The translations under genes and the position numbers were made by a program. Below, piece by piece: positions 11,433 through 20,984 of a stretch of 64,000 nucleotides of DNA. The DNA lies in the NCBI GenBank assembly GCA_003693705.1, contig RBZT01000125.1, positions 310,001 through 374,000 on the forward strand, read 5' to 3'. This DNA is from Polymyxa betae (taxonomy: Eukaryota; Endomyxa; Phytomyxea; Plasmodiophorida; Plasmodiophoridae). How positions within the stretch are numbered: position 1 is the first letter of the stretch; every line of letters begins with the position of its first letter. The notes under the pieces were generated by a model. The model made no database searches, was not told the origin of the DNA, and saw only the letters and a list, made by a program, of their open reading frames with translations.

Positions 11433-11762
11433 GACTGACGAGACAGAGGTCAATACCGCCGTCCAGAGGGACTGGGAGCAACGCGAGTACGTTGAGATTC
11501 TGTCATGGAATATGTCCAAGATTATTGGTGTTCTAAACCAGTTCGGTGAGCGGCTTGGCACTTGGTGAGTGTTGCTCTGAGAATTTTTGGTTTTAGAAAG
11601 CGTGTCAAGGAGTCGTTTGTCGAAGATCAATGATAGGTTAGGAACCCTGGAAAGGACGGTCGAGTAAGATATACAGTTGGAAGTAGTCAACATCGATTCA
11701 CTTAAAACTGTGAACATAGGCATCTGGATAAGTTTCTGTCCTCGAACGAGTCATCCAGTTAA
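11433..11762 (+). CDS. BRK1: BRICK1/HSPC300, SCAR/WAVE complex subunit
   Basis: This is a tiny three-exon gene: 11433-11545, 11597-11663 and 11720-11762, with introns 11546-11596 and 11664-11719. The product of about 73 residues reads VQRDWEQREYVEILSWNMSK, then RSRLSKINDRLGTLER, then TVEHLDKFLSSNE. This is the pattern of the 75-residue animal and amoeba BRK1 (QDWANREYIEI..., CRSRLATLNEKLTALER). BRK1 forms the central trimeric helix bundle with SCAR/WAVE and ABI and is needed to activate Arp2/3 actin branching. Its presence predicts pseudopod or crawling ability, as in chytrid zoospores. It is entirely alpha-helical, and its length matches the family. Confidence 0.88.
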
Positions 11763-11821
11763 TATACCAAATTGCCAGCCTCGAGGCCCATGCTAACTGT
11801 ATTATAAATCAGCCCAACTAA

Positions 11822-12564
11822 CTACTTGCTATTAAGGTATTCCATAGTAGTTGTGGTTTTGATTCCAGCATGTTGAAGCTTGTCATCCATTTTTCTTTCT
11901 GAATCTGCAGACACAGATTTCGTTGCATCATTGCAGACACTAACATGAAAGCCATATTTTTTAGCGTCAAGCGCGGTCAGACCAACACAATAATCGAATG
12001 CCAGACCAACTACAACCACGCGCTCAATATTCTCCTGGCGTAAAATCTTCTCCAGATCTGTCTTTTTGGCCTGAAAGCATACTATCAAAACGAATGCCTT
12101 CTTTGTTTTTAAATTGATACCTGATCATTATCCATAAATGCAGAATATGAATCCACATTTTTGTCTTTTCCTTTTTGGACAAGGTTATCAGAGTTGGATA
12201 TTATAAGATCGGGATGAAATTCTGCTCCTACCGTCCCCTAGAGCTTCAATGAATGGGAAACAAAATCGGTTCATTTCAGTATTACGACCTGAACGCAATG
12301 GTCGGGCCACATCATCTGGATCTTTCCTCCTCCTAAGTCCAAAGGCTGAAACAGCTTAGCATTTGGATTCTTGGTATGTGATGAGCAAAACGAGATGTGC
12401 CCATGAGGGTGGTAATCTTGAGTCAGGACGACTTGGTCGAATCTACCGTTAGTTCGCAAGTTGTTAATGATTGGGACGACAGTGAACCCATCCTTGACGT
12501 AAAGCGCTCCATCTGGCTGGGCGAAATCGTTCTGGACGTCGACGATTATTAAGGCGGTCCTCAT
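11822..12564 (-). CDS. Nicotinamidase (isochorismatase-fold amidohydrolase)
   Basis: Three exons join through introns of about 50 bases. The catalytic triad is visible: Asp in IIVDVQNDF (residue about 9), Lys in the LVQKGKDKNVDSYSAF block, and Cys in GLAFDYCVGLTALDAKKYGF. The metal-site segment DYHPHGHISFCSSH is also present. The enzyme hydrolyses nicotinamide to nicotinic acid in NAD salvage (yeast PNC1, bacterial PncA). The length of about 215 residues is normal. The start is the ATG at 12564. Vertebrates lack this enzyme; fungi, plants and many invertebrates have it. Confidence 0.93.
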
Positions 12565-12702
12565 TTCAAAAGTGAATTTTCCGTGATGACGGTTTGTGGT
12601 AGTTTAATGGCAGATTCTATCAGAAAAAAGTAACTTTATCGCTGACAATCCAAGTAGATATTATACCCAAAACATTTTATCATTGAAACTGTAATTTAAA
12701 CT

Positions 12703-13683
12703 TTACAAAGAGTGAGGAAATTTTTGAACTGCAGACAGAAGCTTCCATAAGTCAATAGAAAACGGCTCTAAATGTGCCCCGTATGCGTTGGATTCGCGCA
12801 ATTGATCAGTATTAACCATAATAAAGGGTAATTCGTCATCAGACCATGGACAGCAGGCCGTAAAACAGCTGGAATCCAGACGAGGCTCCAATAGCCTCAT
12901 CCGCACTTCTGACAGAATTGCAGGGAGATCTGCTAGTGTCTCAGAGTCGAGCGGCACCATGCCAAAGTCGACAGCGTCGTCAACGACAATCTGACCAGAA
13001 TGTGCACGGCGATATACGACCGCAATCGCAGAATATTCTGGGCAAGTTTGCTCATCCTGATTGGAGTCAGAACATTGGTGAACGTTGAAAATGTTGATTC
13101 CGATAGCAGCCACAAGGCTTCGACAACAGTCAAAATAACGTAGAAATCGATCATATGAGCCAGAGGGCGTGCGATTCTGAATTTCGACGTCAATAATCAG
13201 ACAGGGAGAGTTCGGACTTGCAGCTTTCCGATAAACGATGACGTCTGGTCGTAGAATGCAACCGGGTCCAATCACCTCAGCACATGTTAAAAGAGAGAAT
13301 TGTTCCTCAGAACACCACTCAATGAATTGCCTTGCTAATTCATGTATAACCTTCTGATGGGCTGTTCTTTGGACCTTGCTAACAAAGACGTCGCCGATCG
13401 TAGCTTCGGTTAACGAATCCGTGTTTAAAAAATCGACTTCTAGACAGACATTGGTCATAGGATTATTGGCATCTGTTTGTAGCCATCGCATCACGTTAAC
13501 GTCACGGGATACCAGAACGCGAACATTTCGCTCGCCGGAGCGAACGCGATCAAGAAATGCGGCCTCAGCCTGAAACAAATTCGACAAAGATATTGTCCGC
13601 GTTAACGGCACATGATGATCACAAAACAGCTTATGATCTGACTGAAAACGTTGCCCGACTGTGGTGTCGAGATTCACGACCAT
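12703..13683 (-). CDS. Intronless protein with a PD-(D/E)XK nuclease-like core
   Basis: One uninterrupted 326-residue exon is notable in a window where most genes have several introns. The middle carries a helix with Glu (VIHELARQFIEW, E115), a turn GPGCILRPDVIVYRK (D147 in a beta hairpin), then CLIIDVEIQNRTPSGSYDRF (E167, Q169) and a following helix with Tyr and Arg. This D...E-x-Q/K spacing is that of restriction-endonuclease-like folds, such as Uma2 or VRR-type proteins, with Gln where Lys is commonest. The N-terminus has no recognisable domain. It could be a DNA repair or mobile-element-derived nuclease, or a non-catalytic relative. Its codon use does not look foreign. The start is the ATG at 13683. 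Confidence 0.6.
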   Translation of the reverse strand: MVVNLDTTVGQRFQSDHKLFCDHHVPLTRTISLSNLFQAEAAFLDRVRSGERNVRVLVSRDVNVMRWLQTDANNPMTNVCLEVDFLNTDSLTEATIGDVFVSKVQRTAHQKVIHELARQFIEWCSEEQFSLLTCAEVIGPGCILRPDVIVYRKAASPNSPCLIIDVEIQNRTPSGSYDRFLRYFDCCRSLVAAIGINIFNVHQCSDSNQDEQTCPEYSAIAVVYRRAHSGQIVVDDAVDFGMVPLDSETLADLPAILSEVRMRLLEPRLDSSCFTACCPWSDDELPFIMVNTDQLRESNAYGAHLEPFSIDLWKLLSAVQKFPHSL

Positions 13684-14299
13684 GGCCAGCAGGTCGGTAT
13701 GAGATGATCACCATAGACAACGAATGAAGATTCTCGAAGGGCGCATTGTCAACCCGGTCCAATAGTTACCACACAGGCGCAACCCTGGATCACTCTAAAG
13801 ACAGGACACGACATGCAACATTAAGTGTCATCACTGTCATGTCACGAATGGGGCTGCTGCTGCCATGCCATAGTCACGCCTACTAAAGACACCAAAGACA
13901 CTTGTCCTAGAATCTATCAAGCAATTCGATGGTCTCTGCCTAAAAGATCTATTATCGACGCTTGGCGCTGGGTCAGTCCAACAAACCTAACTAAGACAGA
14001 CTGGTGAAAGCTTTCGTTTTCTCGAGTGCAGCCCAACAATTGCAAAGGCTGAAATGCTGTCTACATCGGGTTCCACACCTTTCATCAGCATTCTTTGAAA
14101 CTAGCTTTCTGAGGCTATAGAATACGGTCTCGATTTCATAAAACATTATGGCTGAGAATGATATCATAATTCTGTCGGAACCGTTCTGACTGAAAAACCA
14201 ACCAAAGCTGAGCCAGGGGCTAGGGTCTAGGGTTCCCAACCTGACGCAGTCTTCGGCGCGCTCAGGTGGATTCTCGGGGCGTTTTGTGCCGCCGATGTC
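13684..14299. other. Divergent intergenic region between the nuclease-like gene and the Pol I factor
   Basis: These 616 bases between two divergent ATGs have no open frame with credible splice sites or a recognisable product. They presumably contain both promoters. Confidence 0.35.
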
Positions 14300-16921
14300 A
14301 TGACCAATCAGCTGCCCAGGCACAGCGGCGCCCCGTTCGATCCCTGGCTATCAACGCTCGATTTCGGTACCTGTTCCGGTCTGGAACTACCTTTCGATGG
14401 TCAGGTATTGAATAAGCAAGGTAACTCTATATTACTCTCGTAGCCATCTCTGACGATCTCCTCAATAGATGGGCTTCAGCTCAGGGTCACCACACCGCCC
14501 TTCATCGCCTACAATAACACCGAAATTGACCCACGTTTGCATGACGAACGACATCGATGGCCGGTCGACGGACCTGCATGGATGCTACCGATGAGCTGTG
14601 ATGCCGCCTATTCGTTCGCATGCAAGAAATATCCCTCGCTGGTATCATCCCTATCATGGATTTTGAACGGTGCTCTGACGGTCGGCAGGGCGTCCAGCGT
14701 GGTGCTCTGTACGACCTGTTCTTGGAGGACGCCGATCTGCTGCAACGGGAGCGTCGCAATTACAGCCATGGGAATGCATTTCGCCTGATTACGACGAAGA
14801 TGGTGAATGATTCGGGGTCTATGGAGGATGCCCTATTCGCTCTACATCCATCTGGGCCCTTTTTGAATGTTCTTCAACTGTCTCTGGTTGCGAATAACTT
14901 GACGGCTTCGTCTCCGAAATGCGAGCTCTTGGCTCAGGTTGGTCTCTCGAGTCTTAAGCGCCGTTTCTCAAACATGTCATGTAGTCTGCCGTTGATATAT
15001 CTTCGACAATACTGGATATCTCACCACCGACCCGCCATTACAATCGATGCGATCGCCTGATCGCCCTCACGACTACCTCACAGTTTGTCTTCTTCGTCCG
15101 ATTACGAACAGAAGCGTGCCGGAATCCGCAGATCGAACTCCTTCATCGAGTCAGTGTCGGCGCCCAGCCAGTACGACCACTGCCGTCATTTCGAAATCTG
15201 TCATCTGATTCGTGATTCGTAGTTCCCGACCATTTGTAATCCATTGATTATGCACGAATGCTCTCTGATCTCTGATGACGGTAATATCACCATCTACGAT
15301 GCATCGACCTGCACGGAATCATTCGCCGGCGTTGTTGATGCGTCGGAATCGGCCTGGCTGCGTCAAGCGTACACCGCCCATCCCCGAATCCTGCACGTCG
15401 CCTCTCGCAGAAAGCTTCGCCGTCTTGATTTGCGAACTGGCACGTTCATGAACGATGTCTGTGTTTCTTTGTTATTGTATTCGCAACGAATAAGGACTGT
15501 TAGGTTGGCGACAGTCTCGTGTATCATCACGATCCATCGGTTGTTATCACAGCGTTCAGCAACGACCTGCAGGATCCGTTCTCGTTCGTCATCGCTAACT
15601 GGGATCACCTGTCGTTGTTCGATGAACGCTATACGGCTCGGCCGGTTATACGCTGGCAACATCATCGGCCGAAGCGACCCATCGCCCATATTGAGATATC
15701 AACACACAACAGTAAGTCTGCTACGATTAGTTGATACAAGACTGAGATAGGCTCGTTTTAGAAAACTGTAAGACGATGGCGACGTTCAGTCACGACTCCA
15801 GCCAGATCGATGTCTATCGATATTCCCAGGCTGACGATGGATCAACTACGTCGTTGAGCTCACCGCAACAGATCGATATCATCAGAGATGCTCAGCTTCG
15901 CGGAATCGCATTCCATTCATTATCCGATATTTCACGCTGCTATCGCCTTACCGAACTAGGTTTATCAAACAATCGATGTCGAGGCTATCGCTCTAAAAGT
16001 CTTGCAGGAACTGTGTTCTACTCTGAATATGGACTTGCTGATGACACCATCAATTACGGTGAACCTTGCCCATCTTTTGCATCACACGATCCGCTTGCTC
16101 TGTTATCCAGATCTAGTTTAACTCCCTATGAGTTCATTGACTTCACCAAACCCATCCAGGAAATTATCGAATTGAACAGATCCACTGGGTCTGCTTGCAG
16201 CTACGCTTTCTGATGATTCTTATACTGACCTTGTTACAGAGACGACAAGACGCCGATGTTGGGTGAGAAAGAGCTTGCCGAGTTCATGGCTGAGCATCAT
16301 GAGCAGATCATGGAATATATCAGTGAATGGCGATTGTTCTCGGAGCTCTATCGCTATCTGCGATCTGAGCTGACTATGCCAGCCGTTTCGAGGTCATTAG
16401 ATGTTTATAATGCTGTCAATGATATTGCCGAGCGGTTCTGTTGGGCATCGCGATTGATCCCTGGAATGAGCGACCAAGAAGCGAATTCAACCCAGCAGCC
16501 AAGAATAGCCCCTCGCGACTTCTCGCCGTTGTGCACCTGTTCGTTGAATTCGGTTTCGGATTGTCAGCCGTCACCCGACTGCCTCTATCCTGATCTCTGT
16601 CAAGCTCTGCTTCGCTCTGCTATCTGCATGAAGAACCAGATTTTGTCGTTGGATCTAGAGAGCACCTGGGTCCAATCTAAATCTAATTATCTTCGTACCG
16701 GCCGAAACAGCAAGAAATCGGTGGATCTTTCTACTGATCTTGATGCACTCTTGTCGCTTCTGAACTCTAGTGCCAATGATGAAGCTCCTGAAGAAATCCA
16801 GGTGGTAAAGGCACCTGCTGATGTTGAGGATGAGTTCTCGGTGGTGGAGATATTCGAATCGTTAAAACAGTCTTGGGAAGACTTAACGCAATCCGATATG
16901 ACAAATGATGAGATTCGATAA
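14300..16921 (+). CDS. RNA polymerase I-specific initiation factor, TAF1C/Rrn6-like
   Basis: The gene has at least eight exons. The frame is kept through introns that begin at GTCAGG (after PFD), at GTATCA (after YPSL), at GTTGGT (after LLAQ), at GTACGA, at GTCTGT and elsewhere. The product is about 740 residues. An N-terminal region is followed by a degenerate beta-propeller with AHPRILHVASRRKLRRLDLR, VYHHDPSVVITAFSNDL, ANWDHLSLFDERYTARPVIR and MATFSHDSSQIDVYRYS. The order 'hP..l.va....+.lDlR', 'lfDeR....P...w.H' is characteristic of TAF1C (TAFI110) in SL1 and of yeast Rrn6 in core factor. The C-terminus is helical and acidic. The role would be recruitment of Pol I to the rDNA core promoter, together with RRN3, which is also in this window. 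Confidence 0.62.
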
Positions 16922-17064
16922 AGTCAGACAGATACTTCAATTAATTGAATGTAACTTGACTCTTATTTCGTGGCAATCCAGATTGATTTTAAAGTTCCAT
17001 CCGGGAATAGCTTGTAATTGTCACTTATGTGGACTATGGCATCTGGCCAATATCACACTCCTGC

Positions 17065-17880
17065 CTATATCACCATGAAAGCTTCAGGTGGCAGCCGTCG
17101 ATGGACTGGATAATAAAGCACAGTGTTTCTGACGAATCGATTCAGGTTGATGAAAGCTAATATGGCATCATGGCCATCAGCAATGTATCGAACAGCTTGC
17201 GGACAGTAATAAGGCCAATGCACTGGTTTAAAGATCTTTGATATTCAATATCATTATAAACTCAGAATCATTCAAATTCGCCAAACGATTTCTAACACCA
17301 GACTTTGGAAGTGGTTGGCCTTTCGGAAAGCAATAAACATTTAGAATACATTTTGAGCCCGAATCAAACCATCCTTATCGTCCATTGTCATTGTCAACAC
17401 AGGGAAATCTGAACAGTGCATAAATTAAGCTTGGCTAATATCCAGCTCAGCTTGGGCAGTCTGTACGTATCAATGCATGTACAGTCAATCATCTTATGCC
17501 AAAAGAGATCAACCGAAACTCAGTGCATGAATTCGCTCTCTTTTAATCAGCCTTGATTGCATGCAACGTGATGAAGCATGGGGGTGAGAGCATTATAAAT
17601 GGCTTTTCTGATAATGGCACAGCCTATCAGCCCGACTTCTTACTAATCATGCCGACTCGCAAACGAGGGATAATCAGGCGCTCTCGAATAATGTATATGC
17701 ACGAACTTCCAGAGAGCCGCATAATAGTAGTGATTGAACGAATTGAAGGGCTATTATCAAAGGCGATGACAATTCCAATTCTCTACCTGAACGCATATCG
17801 TTAACAAGCCACACGATCAATTGAGGGATCACCAGAAGCAGACAAATTACCATTTTTCTCATCAAGATAAGCTGAATCAT
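17065..17880 (-). other. Unresolved minus-strand coding candidate
   Basis: Two coding-like pieces lie on the minus strand. At 17880-17674 a hydrophobic frame starts MIQLILMRKMVICLLLVIPQ. At about 17200-17065 a frame after a CCAG acceptor contains YCPQAVRYIADGHDAIL and VLYYPVHRRLPPEAFMVI, then TAG. I could not connect them by splices that keep the frame, so this may be one gene, two, or a decayed one. The rest of 16922-17880 shows nothing else. Confidence 0.25.
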
Positions 17881-17892
17881 TTAATCTAAAAA

Positions 17893-18726
17893 TTACTGAC
17901 AAACAACGTCATTAGCGTACGCCGCAATACGATCTAGTTCAATAGAAGCCGATCCCGAAACATCCACGCATGGCATAAAGGGCGAATCGGGTCCAGATTT
18001 CGAGCGAACAGACTCAAAATCTGGCAAAGCTGGAATGGCAATTGAAAAGCGAACTTTCTTCCGGCCGGCGGATCCTTGTTTCTGGGCCATGCAAGGCCGC
18101 AAGGTCGGCGGCGTGCAGCTCACAGCCTCCTTATCGCTTGATCTCAGCCTTGCACATTCAATTTGATCCGAAAGCAGCTGGATATCGACCGGATCAAAAA
18201 CGTCTTGGTGGTCGAGGTAGACAGCCCGTACGCGCTCGCATGCAACAATGCAGTTCTGGAGTTGAACACGGCCAACATATGTGGCACGCAGGGCCGCGTC
18301 CAACTGTGTTAGAGCATACGCATACGATTTCGAGAAAACGATTGCAAATTGTAATCGCAAGCGATCCAGCAGATAAGTATTGAATGGGACCATGGCTAAT
18401 GCTTTCACGAACAGGTCTTCGACGTTAGCAAGCGTGGCATCGTCAGCAAAACCTTGGCTAAAAGTCTGGTTCTTGAGAAATTCAGCCACAGCAAGCTCGT
18501 GTAGAACAATTCGATGTGATTTTGAAGCGCACGTCGTGCAGACCCGTTGGATTTCGTCCTCTGGGTAGTCTAGCTGGGGAAGATAGGCTTCATAGGGCGA
18601 ACAGTGCCCGCAAACAACGTCACCGCACGATCTGCAATGATGGCGGCTGCAGCCCATGCCGAACATGGCATCACAACGAGAGCAGCTGGGACCATCGCGC
18701 TCCCAGACCACGATCGACGCCGTCAC
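17893..18726 (-). CDS. FYVE-type zinc finger protein
   Basis: A single exon of 277 residues starts at ATG 18726. Residues 8-66 form a FYVE finger. The W8-x-x-D motif is followed by Cys pairs C15/C18, then HHCRSCG (residues 29-35), VVCGHC (37-42) and RVCTTC (61-66): eight zinc ligands plus the basic R-HHCR motif that binds phosphatidylinositol 3-phosphate. The rest (about 75-200) is helical with SYAYALTQLDAALRATY, and the C-terminus is a low-complexity tail. The predicted place is the endosome or vacuole surface. No Rab-binding, kinase or PIKfyve-type domain is attached, so the specific role is unknown. Confidence 0.85.
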   Translation of the reverse strand: MTASIVVWERDGPSCSRCDAMFGMGCSRHHCRSCGDVVCGHCSPYEAYLPQLDYPEDEIQRVCTTCASKSHRIVLHELAVAEFLKNQTFSQGFADDATLANVEDLFVKALAMVPFNTYLLDRLRLQFAIVFSKSYAYALTQLDAALRATYVGRVQLQNCIVACERVRAVYLDHQDVFDPVDIQLLSDQIECARLRSSDKEAVSCTPPTLRPCMAQKQGSAGRKKVRFSIAIPALPDFESVRSKSGPDSPFMPCVDVSGSASIELDRIAAYANDVVCQ

Positions 18727-18783
18727 CGAATGCTTCTGGAAACAACGTTAAGTAGCGGCCAGAGGCGAGCCAAGGGCCGTATT

Positions 18784-19064
18784 TACTTGTCCCATTGGTA
18801 TGCTATCAGATCAGAAGCCCCAGAGCGATGCAGCAGCACACAGGCAGCAGGAGCAGCTTCCGCAACTGATGTCCGGACCCGTAACGGCGTAACCGCTTCC
18901 AGAAAGCCGCAGCGAAGGTCCGCAGCTGTGAGAGAAAAAAACCGATGGATTTGGTGTTCGATGACACGATGTATTGAACTGTGAGCCGAGTGCCGAATCA
19001 GCGACGGTGACGGTGACGCGGGTGGCCGATCGTCGTTTTACCACGAATTATATTCTGGAAGCAT
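18784..19064 (-). CDS. Possible small two-exon protein
   Basis: ATG 19064 (MLPEYNS) meets a GTAAAA donor. A roughly 63-base intron leads in frame to an exon reading VIEHQIHRFFSLTAADLRC and ending SDLIAYQWDK at TAA 18784-18786, for about 71 residues. The stop lies 58 bases before the FYVE gene start on the same strand. No homologue is recognised. A second frame of the same exon is also open, so confidence is low. Confidence 0.3.
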
Positions 19065-19645
19065 GAACAACAATACTCCCGATATTCAATTGTCCGGGGA
19101 CGCTCTGTACGCGGATTGATCGTCACCGGCCGATGCGATTGTGATTAAACGATCTGCCCGGTCGCGATCAGTCCATGGACACGAATATACTGTAGGCAAT
19201 ATATAGCGTCAGTTGTTCGAGTACAAGGAAGGCGAACTGGATGCGTGCTGGTGCCATCAGCACCGTACCTGAGCGGTCGCCTAGGGAGGTCTGACCAAGT
19301 CACAGATGGGCAGACGCCATTCGATTGTCTCTTCTAGCTGGGCTGCAACGTTGGCAGTTCAGTAAGGTAAATGATGACAATGTAGAGAAAGCCTTTAGAG
19401 TGGAGGCCACGTCATTAGCCAGCCTAGAGGAGGCCCCGTTTTGAAACGTTTCCACAGAATCATCTCGTTCTCTATTCGCTCTCCTTTCAAACGTAATATC
19501 TATATACTACTTGTTCTCAACGATTCGCTCAGAATGATGTAATGTTTCAAGCTCCATTGTCGTTATGCAAGGATGAAAGGTGACAGAATAGGCGATCGTG
19601 TTGTTATATTTCCAGCTCTAGCTTTATTCACAGTTGAAATCAGCT
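19065..19645. other. Intergenic region, nothing recognised
   Basis: These 581 bases lie downstream of the VHL-like gene. I see no open frame with splice partners, no tRNA-like fold and no repeat. Confidence 0.3.
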
Positions 19646-20551
19646 TTATGGCTTTTCAGTGGCTCGCAGCATGGTCACGCTGGGGACAATCGTTGTGGAC
19701 TTTGTCTCAGTTCCATCGCTACTCAAGAAATACAACTCATGGCCAACATATGTTTCTACAACCGACTTCGTGTTTGGTGCCAAGTCGCCGAGAACATGGC
19801 TGGCGCCGTCGTCATCACGCCACATCAGCTTTACGTGGCCTGAGGTCTGATTCTCGATTGCAACCATCACCGGATGGTCTTCAGCATCGACGACTTGTCG
19901 GGTTCGATATATAGCTGCATCAAGACGGATTGTGAACTGGCCAATAACTTCGTGCGTTTCAGCACTTGAAATGGTGAACACGTGGTCGACGAACGTCTTT
20001 AGGTCGAATTGTTCGTTCGATTGTAGCTGGCTCATCTCGATGGAAGTGCCTTCGAAATCAATCCAGGATATGACGACAGGCTCGTCTTCGTCGTTGATGA
20101 ACGCGACCACTTGTTCTTGTCCGCCAGATCGTGATGAGACAAAGGCTTCTTCTGGTCCATCACCGACCACAATTGTGGCGCCTTTGTTAACCTGCTCAAG
20201 GGCAAAGTAACTTTCGCGGTGTCGAACGAAGCATTGATTTTCTCCTTCGGGGAACAGGCGAACGCGGTCGTTCGGGCCCAAATTTGCCAGAAGTTTCTCA
20301 TCTCCATCACGACTGACTTCGTAAACAGAGATATTGTCTGGATAACGATTCACGATCATCACTGTGTTGCTTGAACTGAAGCCACGGTGAGGCATCAAAA
20401 AATAGAGTGGACCAGCGAAGCTCATGACTAGGACAACGTTGACAAGCGTATAGATCAAGACATTTTTGCATCTGGATCGTCGCGGAACATCGACAGCAGT
20501 ATCGACGTCGTGTTCATCAGCGATTAAAGGGACGTACGAGGAAGAATCCAT
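19646..20551 (-). CDS. Single-pass membrane protein with three VHL-beta-like repeats
   Basis: One exon of 301 residues starts at ATG 20551. Residues 1-29 are cytosolic-type and charged, and residues 30-52 are one membrane helix (NVLIYTLVNVVLVMSFAGPL). The outside part contains three related beta units at about 64-111, 148-197 and 229-278. Each has an Asn near the start (VNRY, INDE, IENQ), a central strand (ISVYEV, ISWIDFEG, KLMWRDDDG), a 'L.pn' turn and a final strand (QCFVRH, HVFTISS, HELYFLSS). The second unit (FINDEDEPVVISWIDFEG) closely follows the pVHL beta-domain motif 'F.N.....v...W.nfdG'. In pVHL this fold binds hydroxyproline. Here it is membrane-anchored and tripled, with no alpha domain, so an E3 ligase role is unlikely. 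Function is unknown. Confidence 0.62.
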   Translation of the reverse strand: MDSSSYVPLIADEHDVDTAVDVPRRSRCKNVLIYTLVNVVLVMSFAGPLYFLMPHRGFSSSNTVMIVNRYPDNISVYEVSRDGDEKLLANLGPNDRVRLFPEGENQCFVRHRESYFALEQVNKGATIVVGDGPEEAFVSSRSGGQEQVVAFINDEDEPVVISWIDFEGTSIEMSQLQSNEQFDLKTFVDHVFTISSAETHEVIGQFTIRLDAAIYRTRQVVDAEDHPVMVAIENQTSGHVKLMWRDDDGASHVLGDLAPNTKSVVETYVGHELYFLSSDGTETKSTTIVPSVTMLRATEKP

Positions 20552-20984
20552 TTCTTGATCACTGGTTTTTTCGTTCCTTAAGAACTGGGCAGTTTTGGGT
20601 TTGAATGATAGGATTTGATTATGACCAGAGCGAAAGCATGCTTGTCCTCCAAGTTTTGGCCAACGGCAGCTCGGAACCGGAATTTCAGTTCAATAGCCGT
20701 CGGAAGGTGACTCATGAGAGCAACAAGCATGTAATATCTGATTAAACAGGCACGCTGCATACACGCTCTGCATGTGAAAATACCTTGATGACTTTCTTTC
20801 ATGAGAAGATGATCGATTAAAGTAAGCTATAGTATTAGGGTACTGAATGGTTATCAAGTTGACAGTTTTCGAATGCGATGAGAAATCTTTGGAACAGTTT
20901 TGAAGATATTCGTTGGCAAAGAAGGCAGGCTGCAGAATAGATTCGCTTAACGGTACCATGTAAAGCGATCGGTTGCTTTGGCAG
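20552..20984. other. Intergenic region
   Basis: A minus-strand frame at 20578-20802 ends HSNPKLPSS but has no start or donor that I trust. The region mainly separates the divergent VHL-like gene and the gene starting at 20985. Confidence 0.3.

Noticed and set aside
18604-18984. Plus-strand frame of 126 codons rich in Ala and Arg
   Set aside because: It lies opposite the FYVE finger exon, whose eight zinc ligands and single frame are much stronger evidence.
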